This document shows positions 46,532 through 54,995 of a stretch of DNA of 64,000 nucleotides, piece after piece. Made by a program: the position numbers and the translations under genes. The number at the start of each line of letters is the position of its first letter. The stretch's first letter is position 1. Under the pieces are notes generated by a model. That model saw only the letters and a program-made list of their open reading frames with translations. It was not told the origin of the DNA and searched no databases. Origin of the DNA: Paenibacillus sp. FSL R7-0273 (lineage in GTDB: Bacteria > Bacillota > Bacilli > Paenibacillales > Paenibacillaceae); the NCBI RefSeq assembly GCF_000758625.1, contig NZ_CP009283.1:5780001-5844000 (forward strand), given 5' to 3'.

Positions 46532-47530
46532 TTAGCCGCGCAGCCAGCGGGCTGCATCCTTGGCAAAATAAGTGATAATAATGTCCGCGCCCGCCCGCTT
46601 CATGCCGGTCAGCATCTCCATTACGATTGCTTTTTCATCGATCCAGCCTTGCAGCGCCGCCGCTTTGACCATCGAATACTCACCGCTCACATTGTAAGCC
46701 ACCAGCGGCAGATCGAACTGGTCGCGGATCGTCCGGATCACATCGAGATAAGCCAGCGCCGGCTTAACCATCAGCATGTCTGCACCTTCAAGCACATCGG
46801 AGTCGGCTTCGCGGATCGCTTCCCGCAGGTTAGCCGGGTCCATCTGGTATGTTTTGCGGTTGCCGAACTGCGGCGCAGAATCAGCAGCCTCGCGGAACGG
46901 GCCGTAGAAGGCGGAGGCGTATTTTACCGAATAGGACATAATAGGCACATGCTCAAAACCATTTTCATCCAGTCCGGCGCGGATCGCCTGCACAAAACCG
47001 TCCATCATGTTCGAAGGCGCGATAATATCCGCCCCGGCCTTGGCCTGCGATACCGCAGTACGGGTCAGCAGCGTAAGCGAAGCATCGTTAATGACATCCC
47101 CATGCACTACGCCGTCAACCACATGAGTGTGAACCATGCCGCAATGGCCGTGGTCCGTGAACTCACACAGACAGGTATCAGCTACAACGAGCAGTTCAGG
47201 GTACCATTGTTTGATCAGGCGTGTTGCCTCCTGCACAATCCCGTCATCCGCAAAGCCGGACGAACCTACCGCATCCTTCGTCTCCGGAATCCCAAACAGC
47301 AGAACCGCCGGTATTCCCAGAGCAGCAATTTCGTCCACCTCGGCCTTCAGCATATCCATTGAAAAATGGTACACGCCCGGCATCGAGCCAATCTCCGTCT
47401 TTACACCTGTCCCGTAAGTCACAAAAATCGGCTGGATCAGATCCAGCGTATTCAGCACAGTCTCCCGCACCATCCCGCGGATTCCGGCTGTACCGCGCAG
47501 ACGGCGGTGTCGGGTAATTGGAAAGCTCAT
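46532..47530 (-). CDS. hemB: Porphobilinogen synthase (5-aminolevulinate dehydratase)
   Basis: It condenses two 5-aminolevulinate molecules. The product has 332 residues. The zinc-site cysteines are in [15 protein letters not shown] (zinc-type enzyme), and two active-site lysines lie in [14 protein letters not shown] and [18 protein letters not shown] precedes ATG 47530. The 752 nt separating it from cobA-hemD is unusual for this operon and is filled with repeats, so hemB-hemL may need its own promoter. Confidence 0.96.
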   Translation of the reverse strand: MSFPITRHRRLRGTAGIRGMVRETVLNTLDLIQPIFVTYGTGVKTEIGSMPGVYHFSMDMLKAEVDEIAALGIPAVLLFGIPETKDAVGSSGFADDGIVQEATRLIKQWYPELLVVADTCLCEFTDHGHCGMVHTHVVDGVVHGDVINDASLTLLTRTAVSQAKAGADIIAPSNMMDGFVQAIRAGLDENGFEHVPIMSYSVKYASAFYGPFREAADSAPQFGNRKTYQMDPANLREAIREADSDVLEGADMLMVKPALAYLDVIRTIRDQFDLPLVAYNVSGEYSMVKAAALQGWIDEKAIVMEMLTGMKRAGADIIITYFAKDAARWLRG

Positions 47531-47781
47531 TGATGTATCCTCCTGTGTAGTTAATATGTAAAAAAGTCCGGCAGCGCTGAGCTATGTCAGCACATGTCCG
47601 GAGTACCTGCAATGTTGGTATGCCACGTGTGGCAACCCGGGTTGGGCAAAACTAAACCATAAACATCAAACAATGCGAAACATCGCGTGGTCGTGTACCA
47701 CATCGTTTCTGTTTGTTGCTGGATGTTGTGTTGTGAGTACTATTATGCTGCTCCGGCCGAATGTCCCAGCCTCATACTAAC

Positions 47782-47970
47782 TTTAACTGCACTCTGTACA
47801 GCTATTCCGTCCGTTTTCCTCTGAGTAACCCGTTTAGCTGCACTTCGTGCAGCTATTTTGGCTGAAAAAGCAGCTTTCAGCCGAAATAGGCGACTTTAGT
47901 TGTATGGAGTGCAGCTATTCACGCGCACCAGCCAAATATGACCGTTTTAGCTGCACAAAGTGCAGTTAAA
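47782..47970. repeat. Four-module intergenic element, second sequence family
   Basis: Four 25- to 27-bp palindromic modules start at 47782, 47833, 47895 and 47946 (spacing 51, 62, 51). The consensus is TTTAGCTGCAC, three to five bases, GTGCAGCTATT. Modules 3 and 4 match modules 2 and 1 best as reverse complements. The spacing is the same as in the TTAG-type elements, but the module sequence is different. A separate hairpin GGCTGAA...TTCAGCC lies in the first 25-bp gap region near 47860-47882. Confidence 0.75.
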
Positions 47971-48018
47971 CCGCATCAGGAGAGTGTTACCTGCCTTAAC
48001 GCAGACCACCGGAGTATT

Positions 48019-48195
48019 TAACAGCACGCAGCTTGACTCATCCAACCAGCAAACTAATATGTTCAACACTTCTGCAGACAACTGGTGCATCTAACAACAC
48101 GCTGCGTAGCTCGTCCAGCCGGCAAACTAATATGTTCAACACTTCTGCAGACAGCTGGTGCATCTAATAACACGTAGAGGCTCATCCAACACACC
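48019..48195 (+). repeat. 73-bp tandem repeat, about 2.4 copies
   Basis: Copies start at 48019 and 48092, with a partial third at 48165. The core ACTAATATGTTCAACACTTC and the following TGCAGACA(A/G)CTGGTGCATC are almost identical between copies; the rest is about three-quarters identical. It lies between hemB and cobA-hemD and joins the in-frame extension downstream of cobA-hemD. Confidence 0.85.
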
Positions 48196-48282
48196 CCGTA
48201 CTGCGGCTTCTCCGAACCGCCTGCGCAAAAAGGCATAAGCCGCCTCCTCATCAATCTGGCCCGCCAGCAGTGTATCTAGCTC
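48136..48282 (-). other. Open 48-codon in-frame extension after the cobA-hemD stop
   Basis: Directly after the TAG of cobA-hemD the same frame stays open to a TGA at 48136-48138. It would add ELDTLLAGQIDEEAAY then AFLRRRFGEAAVRGVLDEP and a Cys-rich end. The composition looks like a helical protein. It could be the remnant of a gene, a read-through product, or chance. The last part lies in the 73-bp repeat, so that part is probably not an old coding sequence. Confidence 0.3.
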
Positions 48283-49839
48283 CTATCGTACTCGCGTAGA
48301 CTCGTTCCAGTGGCACAGCTCCTGCACCAGTGCTTCGATCGTGGCCTCGTCCGGCAGCAGGCCCGGGGTCAGGCCGGCGGCAACGGCCGTTTCTTCGGTC
48401 ACCGGGCCGATGCAGGCGATTTTGACGCCGGCCAGCACGGCCACCGGATCTTCCAGACCCATGCGCGCCAGGATCTCGATGAAGTTGCGCACCGTCGAGG
48501 AGCTGGTGAACGTAACCGCATGGATGCGCTTCTCCTCGAGCAGGCGCAGCAGCTCGATGTCGTCCTCTCCCGTCACCACCGTCTCGTAGGTGTCGATCTC
48601 GGTCACTTCCAGCCCAAGCTCGCGCAGCTTGGCCGAAAGCCACTCCCGCGCGAGGTCCCCGCGCGGCAGGAGCACCTTCTGGCCCGCCTCCAGCCGCGGG
48701 CCAAACGCCTCCAGCAGCCCTTCCGCCTGGAAGCGGACGGGCAGCTCCTCAGCCACCAGCCCCCGCTCCGCCAGCGCGGCGGCTGTGGCCGGCCCCACCG
48801 CGCCGATGCGCGCGCGGTGCAAGCCGCGGATGTCCACCCTGAGCTCCGCCAGGTGGCGCCAAAAGAACTCCACGCCGTTCGGGCTCGTGAAGAAGACCCA
48901 GTCATAGGCTTCCAGCGCGCCAAGCGCGGAAGCAATGGCGGCCTTCTTCTCTTCGCCTGCCGGCATGACCGTCTCAATGACCGGGAACTCGTACGGCTCG
49001 CCGCCGAGCTCCTCAATGCGGTCCACCAGCTCGCTCGCCTGGCTGCGGGCGCGGGTGACCACGATGCGCTTGCCGAACAGCGGCAGCGCCTCGGCCCACA
49101 TCAGCTGCTGGCGCTGGCGCACCACTTCGCCGACGACAATGACCGCCGGCGGCTTGAAGTCCGCCGCCAGCACCTTCGCCTCGATGTCGGCGAGCGTGCC
49201 GGTCAGCGTATCCTGCTCTGCGCGCGTGCCCCAGCGCACGAGCGCCACCGGGGTCTCCGGCGGACGGCCGTGCTTGATCAGCTGGCTGCTGATGTAGCCG
49301 ATCTTAGCTACCCCCATTAGGAAGACCAGCGTGCCGGTCGCATTCGTAACCTTGTCCCAGTGAATGGACAGATCCAGCTTGTCCGGGCTTTCATGCCCGG
49401 TAATGATCGACAGGGAGGAGGCATAGTCCCGGTGGGTAACCGGAATGCCGGCATAGGCCGGCACGCTGATCGCCGAGGTAATGCCCGGTACGATCTCATA
49501 GTAGATGCCGTTCCGGCGCAGCAGCTCCGCTTCTTCGCCCACCCGGCCAAAAATCGTCGGGTCCCCGCCCTTAAGCCGCACCACCGTCTTGCCTTCCAGG
49601 GCAAGATCAACCAGCAGCTGGTTGATCTCCTCCTGCTTCATGGTGTGGCGGTCGGGCAGCTTGCCGACATAAATTTTGTCTCCGCCGGGCTTCATTTGCT
49701 TCAGCAGCCGGGGACTTGCCAGCCGGTCGTAGACCAGCACATCCGCCTTGCGGATACACTCCAGCCCCTTCACAGTGATCAGCTTCGCATCGCCCGGTCC
49801 TGCACCTACCAGATATACTTTCCCCGTCTTCTCCGCCAT
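48283..49839 (-). CDS. cobA-hemD: Fused uroporphyrinogen-III C-methyltransferase / uroporphyrinogen-III synthase
   Basis: A two-domain protein of 518 residues. CobA/SUMT (about 1-250) methylates uroporphyrinogen III toward sirohaem and cobalamin; motifs are VGAGPGDAKLITVKG, VVRLKGGDPTIFGR and GITSAISVPAYAGIPVTHR. HemD (about 260-510) cyclises hydroxymethylbilane; it shows the typical low conservation with VVTRARSQASEL, FTSPNGVEFF and ACIGPVTEETA. ATG 49839 has AAGGGG nine bases upstream; ATG 49848 would start directly after that site. It overlaps no gene, starting 6 nt after the hemC stop. The fusion is common in Paenibacillus and Clostridia. Confidence 0.95.
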   Translation of the reverse strand: MAEKTGKVYLVGAGPGDAKLITVKGLECIRKADVLVYDRLASPRLLKQMKPGGDKIYVGKLPDRHTMKQEEINQLLVDLALEGKTVVRLKGGDPTIFGRVGEEAELLRRNGIYYEIVPGITSAISVPAYAGIPVTHRDYASSLSIITGHESPDKLDLSIHWDKVTNATGTLVFLMGVAKIGYISSQLIKHGRPPETPVALVRWGTRAEQDTLTGTLADIEAKVLAADFKPPAVIVVGEVVRQRQQLMWAEALPLFGKRIVVTRARSQASELVDRIEELGGEPYEFPVIETVMPAGEEKKAAIASALGALEAYDWVFFTSPNGVEFFWRHLAELRVDIRGLHRARIGAVGPATAAALAERGLVAEELPVRFQAEGLLEAFGPRLEAGQKVLLPRGDLAREWLSAKLRELGLEVTEIDTYETVVTGEDDIELLRLLEEKRIHAVTFTSSSTVRNFIEILARMGLEDPVAVLAGVKIACIGPVTEETAVAAGLTPGLLPDEATIEALVQELCHWNESTRVR

Positions 49840-49844
49840 CTCCA

Positions 49845-50879
49845 TCATCCCCTTGTATCTGCCAGAATCTTCTCTGCGCCCCGGGCAATCAGCTTCCGGG
49901 CCACCTCTTCACCAAGCCATACCGGGTCTGTGCCCGTCATGGTCTCCTTAAGGATCACTGACCCGTCCGGTGTCCCTACCATCCCTGTCAGAGTAATTAC
50001 CCGCTCTGCCGAATGAGTTGACCCCTGCAGCCCGGCTTCTCCGGATTGACCCGCAGCACCTCCGGCAGCACTCCCCTGATTATCGGAGCTCTCTCCAACC
50101 GCAGCGCCCTCTGCCTCAAGCACTGCATAAGCACCAATCGGCACCTGGCAGCCGCCGTTCAGCGCACCTAGAAAAGTCCGCTCCGCCGCCACCGTAAGAG
50201 CTGTCTGCTCATCGTTGTATAGCGCAAGCAAGCTGCGCAGCTCGGCGTCGTCCTCGCGGCATTCAATACCGAGAGCACCTTGCCCGACTGCAGGCAGACA
50301 CACCTCCGGCTCAAGGTAGGAGGTCACGCGGTCCTGCCAGCCCATCCGGGTCAGGCCGGCTGCCGCAAGCAGGATGGCATCGTATTCGCCGTTCTCCAGC
50401 TTTTTCAGCCGGGAATCGATGTTGCCGCGCACCGGCTCAATAACCAGATCCGGTCGTAGCGCGGCAAGCTGGCTGGAGCGGCGCAGGCTGCTTGTGCCCA
50501 CACGCGCACCCGCGGCCAGCTCATCAAGACCTGCTGCACCTGTTGCAATCAGACAGTCACGCGGGTCTACCCGCTTGGGAACAGCGCCGTTAATCAGACC
50601 CTCCGGCAGTTCGGAGGGCATATCCTTCATGCTATGTACAGCCATATCGATTACTTTATCAAGCATCGCCTGCTCGATTTCCTTCACAAACAGCCCTTTG
50701 CCCCCGACCTTGGATAAGGTAACATCCAGAATGCGGTCGCCTTTGGTAATGATTTTGTGCACCTCAAAGGTGAACCCGAAGCCATGCTTCTCACTCAGCC
50801 GGGTCAGATCATCAATGACATGCCCCGTCTGGGTCAGCGCCAGCGCGCTTTGTCTGCTGCCTACAATAATTTTGCGCAT
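49845..50879 (-). CDS. hemC: Hydroxymethylbilane synthase (porphobilinogen deaminase)
   Basis: It polymerises four porphobilinogen units. The product has 344 residues; the dipyrromethane cofactor cysteine is C244 ([12 protein letters not shown]), and the catalytic Asp lies in [19 protein letters not shown]. Unlike typical enzymes of about 310 residues, domain 3 has a Ser/Gly/Gln-rich insertion (about 257-291, [20 protein letters not shown]). ATG 50879 follows GGGAGG; an ATG eight codons earlier is too close to that site. It lies between the dehydrogenase (51039) and cobA-hemD. Confidence 0.95.
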   Translation of the reverse strand: MRKIIVGSRQSALALTQTGHVIDDLTRLSEKHGFGFTFEVHKIITKGDRILDVTLSKVGGKGLFVKEIEQAMLDKVIDMAVHSMKDMPSELPEGLINGAVPKRVDPRDCLIATGAAGLDELAAGARVGTSSLRRSSQLAALRPDLVIEPVRGNIDSRLKKLENGEYDAILLAAAGLTRMGWQDRVTSYLEPEVCLPAVGQGALGIECREDDAELRSLLALYNDEQTALTVAAERTFLGALNGGCQVPIGAYAVLEAEGAAVGESSDNQGSAAGGAAGQSGEAGLQGSTHSAERVITLTGMVGTPDGSVILKETMTGTDPVWLGEEVARKLIARGAEKILADTRG

Positions 50880-51038
50880 TCCAATAATCCCTCCCGGTAA
50901 CAATAAGCTTCTTCTCCCGCCGCTCTCTCCACCATTGTACTCTCATACAGTCTGCGGCATGCAAGGATATCCTATTGCAGATTCTCACGCTTCAAGCCTT
51001 TTAGCCACATTTCCCTGAAATCAGTTGCACTAGTACAA

Positions 51039-51698
51039 TCACTCTAGCTGCTCCGCCCGGTTCGCCGCAATCCACGAACTGACGGCCTCCGGGGTCCATT
51101 CTTTAAAGGTGCCCTGCCGCAGCTCATTCAACACATCAAGCTGTCCCAGCCGGCGCAGAAGCCGGCCGCGTATCTCTGCCGATGCCTCCTGCCGCTTAAT
51201 CTCCGTCCGCATCAGGTGCAGAAAATCCAGATAAGGCTCATATTCTTCTCCGAGCAGCTCCGCGAGCTGCGCAGTAATCGCAGCCGCAGCAGAGGGTCCT
51301 GCACCGGAGGTCGAGACGGCTACGGTCAGCCTTCCCCGGCGCAGAACCCCCGGCGTAATGAAATTGCCGGCCCCGGCATGGCTGGCTACATTTACGGGAA
51401 GGCCAAGCGCCCGGCACTCCTCCGCTACAGCCTCATTAACCGCCGGATCACTGCTCGCAGCGTAGACCAGAAAGGCTCCCGGCACATCTCCGGGTGCATA
51501 TTCCCTGCCAACCCACACAAGCTTCCCCGCCTCAGCGAGCGAAGCAAGGGCAGCGCTAACCGCAGGGCTAATCACCGTAACCATAGCCTCAGCTTCAAGC
51601 AGAGACTGGACCTTGCGCTCCGCAACGGCCCCGCCGCCGATGACCACAATCTTTTGACCGCTTACATCAAGCATAACCGGCAAATAATGTGCCATCAT
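51039..51698 (-). CDS. Precorrin-2 dehydrogenase (sirohaem synthesis, NAD-binding)
   Basis: The product has 219 residues, homologous to the N-terminal part of CysG, to Met8p and to YlnF. The Rossmann motif KIVVIGGGAVAERKVQSLLE (about 15-34) and VYAASSDPAVNEAV are clear; the mid part has PVNVASHAGAGNFITPGVLRRG and STSGAGPSAAAAI. It oxidises precorrin-2 to sirohydrochlorin. Iron insertion is possible but not shown. ATG 51698 with GGGAGG five bases upstream, or ATG 51695. It lies 2 nt after hemX, so it belongs to the hem operon. Confidence 0.88.
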   Translation of the reverse strand: MMAHYLPVMLDVSGQKIVVIGGGAVAERKVQSLLEAEAMVTVISPAVSAALASLAEAGKLVWVGREYAPGDVPGAFLVYAASSDPAVNEAVAEECRALGLPVNVASHAGAGNFITPGVLRRGRLTVAVSTSGAGPSAAAAITAQLAELLGEEYEPYLDFLHLMRTEIKRQEASAEIRGRLLRRLGQLDVLNELRQGTFKEWTPEAVSSWIAANRAEQLE

Positions 51699-51700
51699 GC

Positions 51701-52528
51701 TCACCTCCCGCTCCAGCCGTGAAAGTCAGACAACGAATTCAGCAGGAAATTCAGGATAATAAAAGCATACCCTGAAATCGCCCAGCGGGCCATCACCGTA
51801 CCGCTCCTGCGGCCGGAACGCTTCAGCAGGATATACGCTATATATACCCCAAGCCCAACCATAGTGGTCAGCACCTTGGAATCCTGGAACAGCGGTGTCC
51901 GCCCCTCGGCAATAATCGACATCGCCGCCAGCACCAGTGACACGATCAGCAGCGGCACCCCCGCAAGAATGGCGGTATATGAATATTTGTCCATCGTCTC
52001 CAGACTCGGCAGACGGCGGATGCGGTCATCCCATTTTTTACTTTTCAGCTTCGTATGCAGGAACAGATACATTATCGCAAAAGCCGTCCCGAGTGTCAGT
52101 GCGCCAAAGCTCAGGTTGGCCAAAATAATATGCATCGCCAGCCAGCCGTGCACCGCCCTCCAGCTCTCCAGCCCGTGATCCGCCGCGGTCAGCCACACCC
52201 GGTTCAGCAGGAAGACACTGAAGCCCGCCCCGCTTATAAGCAGAATGGTGAATTCACCGCCGCGCGTAAAAGCAAGCGCCAGTGAAGTCAGCACAATGAT
52301 AAAGGAGAACCAGAACAGGAAATCATACGGCGTAAAAATCGGCAGCCCGCCCTCCTGCGAGAAGCGGACCGCAAGCCCCGCAAGCTGCAGAAGGCCCGTA
52401 ACGGCAAGAAGCCCTGTGCCCAGCCGCTTTCCGCCCGGATTGCGCTTGAGGCAATCCGAGAAAATAAACAGCAGGCTCAGGGCATATAGCAGCAGAGCGG
52501 CATCATATATTCCGTTCAGCAGTTGCAT
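51701..52528 (-). CDS. hemX: HemX-like cytochrome c assembly family membrane protein
   Basis: The product has 275 residues and about eight hydrophobic segments. It belongs to the CcsA/HemX family; the segment around RAVHGWLAMHIILANLSFGALTL contains the conserved His of the family, but the full WWD haem-handling motif is not seen. In B. subtilis HemX lowers the cellular level of HemA. It begins at ATG 52528 just after the hemA stop; a GTG at 52537 overlaps that stop and is an alternative. Its place between hemA and hemC supports the name. Confidence 0.88.
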   Translation of the reverse strand: MQLLNGIYDAALLLYALSLLFIFSDCLKRNPGGKRLGTGLLAVTGLLQLAGLAVRFSQEGGLPIFTPYDFLFWFSFIIVLTSLALAFTRGGEFTILLISGAGFSVFLLNRVWLTAADHGLESWRAVHGWLAMHIILANLSFGALTLGTAFAIMYLFLHTKLKSKKWDDRIRRLPSLETMDKYSYTAILAGVPLLIVSLVLAAMSIIAEGRTPLFQDSKVLTTMVGLGVYIAYILLKRSGRRSGTVMARWAISGYAFIILNFLLNSLSDFHGWSGR

Positions 52529-52533
52529 GCTGC

Positions 52534-53931
52534 TCACCCGCCCAGCAGGCCTGCCGGAGCAAAAACGGTCTTAGGCACAAGGAATTCGGCAGCAGAGACA
52601 CGGTCATCATTATTCTGCTGCTGCAGCACAGGAGCTGGACTGCTTCCGCCGCTGCCGGCTTCCAGCTGCTCCTGCAGAGCAAAAATCTGTGTGAAATACG
52701 CAAGGGCTTCATTCCCCTTGTCACCGCCGGACATTTCCTTGATCACATTAATCGGATCATGCATCATCTGGTTGACGATGCTTTTGGTCAGCCTGCGGAT
52801 CACCTTGCGCTGGTGGTCATCGAGCTCAGGCAGCTTGTTGAACAGGCTGTCCATCGTCTCTTCATAAATCGAATTTGATTTGTCCTGCAGCGCGCGGATG
52901 ACCGGTCTGACGCCAAGCGTCTTCAGCCACACCTGGAATTCGTCCATCTCCTCCGCAATCATCACTTCGATCTTCGCGGCTTCACTGCGGCGCATCTCCA
53001 GATTGCTCTCCACAATACCCTCGAGATCATCGATGTCATACAGGAAGACATCCGGCACACTTGCCGCTTCGGGATCAATATCACGGGGAACCGCAATATC
53101 AATCATGAACAGCGGACGCGACGGGCGGCGCTTCATACCGGCAGCCACCTGGTCCGCTGTCAGCACATAGCCTTCGGCTCCTGTGGAGCTGATTACAATA
53201 TCCACCTCGTCCAGATGCCGCATCGCTTCATCGATCGTGCTCGGCCGGCCGGCGAACTTCTCAGCCAGCTCCACCGCCCGCGACAGCGTACGGTTGGCGA
53301 CAATTACCTCAGCCGCACCGCTGCTGTACAGATGCTTCACTGTCAGCTCGCTCATTTTGCCGGCGCCGAGAATCAGCACTCTTTTGCCGGTAAACATGCC
53401 AAAAATCCGCTTGCCCAGCTCCACAGCCGCGTAGCTGACCGAAACAGCACTCTCGCCGATCGAGGTCTCGCTGTGCGCTCGTTTGCCGAGGGTTACCGCC
53501 TGCTTGAACAACTGGTTGAACCACGTTCCGGTCACGCCTTCGCCCTGTGCAGTCAAAAAAGCATTGCGCACCTGCCCCAGAATCTGCGTCTCACCGATCA
53601 CCATCGAATCCAGACCGCAGGTTACGCGGAACAGATGGGCAATGGCCTGCTCATCCTCGTATATATACATATGCTGTGTAAATTGCTCACTTTTCACATT
53701 GAACCACTGCTCCATGAAGCTGCGGATAAAATATCCGCACATATGAAGGCGGTCTACGACCACATAAATTTCCGTACGGTTACAGGTGGCAACAACGACC
53801 CCTTCCAGCACGCTCTTGGTCTTCATCAGCTGATGAAGCGCTGCGGGCAGATCCTTCTCCGCAAAAGCGAACTGCTCTCTCACCTCGATGGGAGCCGTAC
53901 GGTAATTCAGGCCAACGACGACAATGTGCAT
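52534..53931 (-). CDS. hemA: Glutamyl-tRNA reductase
   Basis: The first step of C5 tetrapyrrole synthesis: NADPH reduction of glutamyl-tRNA to glutamate 1-semialdehyde. The product has 465 residues with the catalytic C50 in VVVATCNRTEIYVV, the NADPH domain with LILGAGKMSELTVKHL, and a C-terminal dimerisation helix (about 315-420). A Gln/Ser/Pro-rich tail of about 40 residues follows. It is the first gene of the hem cluster; the leader upstream is AT-rich and has a PerR-like box. Confidence 0.96.
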   Translation of the reverse strand: MHIVVVGLNYRTAPIEVREQFAFAEKDLPAALHQLMKTKSVLEGVVVATCNRTEIYVVVDRLHMCGYFIRSFMEQWFNVKSEQFTQHMYIYEDEQAIAHLFRVTCGLDSMVIGETQILGQVRNAFLTAQGEGVTGTWFNQLFKQAVTLGKRAHSETSIGESAVSVSYAAVELGKRIFGMFTGKRVLILGAGKMSELTVKHLYSSGAAEVIVANRTLSRAVELAEKFAGRPSTIDEAMRHLDEVDIVISSTGAEGYVLTADQVAAGMKRRPSRPLFMIDIAVPRDIDPEAASVPDVFLYDIDDLEGIVESNLEMRRSEAAKIEVMIAEEMDEFQVWLKTLGVRPVIRALQDKSNSIYEETMDSLFNKLPELDDHQRKVIRRLTKSIVNQMMHDPINVIKEMSGGDKGNEALAYFTQIFALQEQLEAGSGGSSPAPVLQQQNNDDRVSAAEFLVPKTVFAPAGLLGG

Positions 53932-54065
53932 CGCTTGTTCACCATCCTAGTCTATATTCAGTGGTGTAGGCACTGTATTTCACAATCTCGAAATCACGTG
54001 TGTTAAGTATATCACATCAAAATGCGGCTTTTTACAAAACCTTTGAACTCTTTATGACATCCAGA

Positions 54066-54080
54066 TAATAATGATTATAA
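54066..54080 (-). promoter_or_regulatory. PerR/Fur-type box upstream of hemA
   Basis: TAATAATGATTATAA differs from the Per box TTATAATnATTATAA at one of 14 positions, and from the Fur 7-1-7 box at two. It overlaps a minus-strand -10-like TATAAT (54074-54079), although the matching -35 is poor. A second candidate -10, TATACT, is at 54006-54011. B. subtilis hemA is a PerR target, so peroxide control of haem synthesis is a reasonable inference. Confidence 0.5.
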
Positions 54081-54110
54081 ATAAAAAACCATAAAAGTAC
54101 TATGGTTTAT
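54081..54110 (-). terminator. AT-rich terminator of the PP2C gene
   Basis: Minus-strand AAACCATA ... TATGGTTT (8 bp) with a 7-nt loop, followed by TTTTATTT. It lies about 30 nt after the PP2C stop and directly before the PerR-like box. Confidence 0.65.
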
Positions 54111-54138
54111 GATGGGTTATTTTTATTTTATTTATGAA

Positions 54139-54987
54139 TCAGAGAAAACGAAGTACCAGCCCAGTTTTGTCATCGGACACTTTTAGCCGCAATGTCGCCT
54201 GAAGCCTGGCATCCTCCTGCTCAGCCGTATAAAGATCATCTGTATATCCCTTCAGCCCTTTATGATCGATGCCGGCAACCAGCTTATCCCAACCTTCAAC
54301 ACCAGTGAACAGCCCGTCGGTAACGAGGTAAATACTCTCCACATTAGCCCGGTTGAATGTACCCTTCTCCAAAAAATGAGGAAACTCCGGACTGCCGTTC
54401 ATTACCCCGTACCCCTCCAGCGTATTCGCCTTGCTCCGGTTATCCTGCAGCATCGGCATAAGCAGCCTGCGCAGCTCCACCGGCTCTTTCACCCCGCCCG
54501 CAATCAGCTCCGCCATCCGGTTCAGCGTCCTCTGATCGATATGCGCAACCTGTGTATGGGTGAGTGCCCTTAACGTACCGTCTTTGTACTTGCACAGCAG
54601 CATACAGTCCCCGGACTGCACGTATTCAATAGAAAACGTATTGATTCTGACAATAATGTAGGCCGCAGACCACAGCTCAGAGGGCTTCAGCACATTTACG
54701 CCCTCTGCTTCCATAACCTCCCGCAGGCGTGCGTTGGCCTGAACCGCCCTCTCTTCCAGCGTCAGCCCGTTCACTTCTTCAAAATATCCGGCAGCAAGCC
54801 GTGCAGCCAGATACCCTCCCGTAAATCCCTCCGGGTTCCGGTAAGGCGAAAGCGAGGTCGCCCCGTCCACAACCCCGTATACAGCTGCAGCTTCATTGAT
54901 TACAAGTGCATCCTCATTCCATTCTCCGTCACCCTGTAATGTGTAAGTCTCAACTTCCCTGTGGTTCATGCTGTCCAATTCTCTCAT
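54139..54987 (-). CDS. PP2C-like protein phosphatase
   Basis: The product has 282 residues. PP2C-type motifs in order: GDGEWNEDALVINE (about 19-32), YGVVDGATSL (metal Asp), SAAYIIVRI, YVQSGDCMLLCKYKDG, SIYLVTDGLFTG and the final VSDDKTGLVLRF. All main metal-binding aspartates appear present, so it is probably an active Ser/Thr phosphatase, though it is a divergent member. Its ribosome binding site AAAGGA abuts ATG 54987; a TTG at 54978 or ATG 54969 are alternatives. It follows the two-TM Nudix-like gene by 8 nt, so the two are an operon. Confidence 0.78.
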   Translation of the reverse strand: MRELDSMNHREVETYTLQGDGEWNEDALVINEAAAVYGVVDGATSLSPYRNPEGFTGGYLAARLAAGYFEEVNGLTLEERAVQANARLREVMEAEGVNVLKPSELWSAAYIIVRINTFSIEYVQSGDCMLLCKYKDGTLRALTHTQVAHIDQRTLNRMAELIAGGVKEPVELRRLLMPMLQDNRSKANTLEGYGVMNGSPEFPHFLEKGTFNRANVESIYLVTDGLFTGVEGWDKLVAGIDHKGLKGYTDDLYTAEQEDARLQATLRLKVSDDKTGLVLRFL

Positions 54988-54995
54988 TCCTTTCG

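Noticed and set aside
48310..49320. 336-codon plus-strand frame opposite cobA-hemD
   Set aside because: Antisense to a well-supported enzyme; Arg/Gln-rich composition typical of shadow frames.
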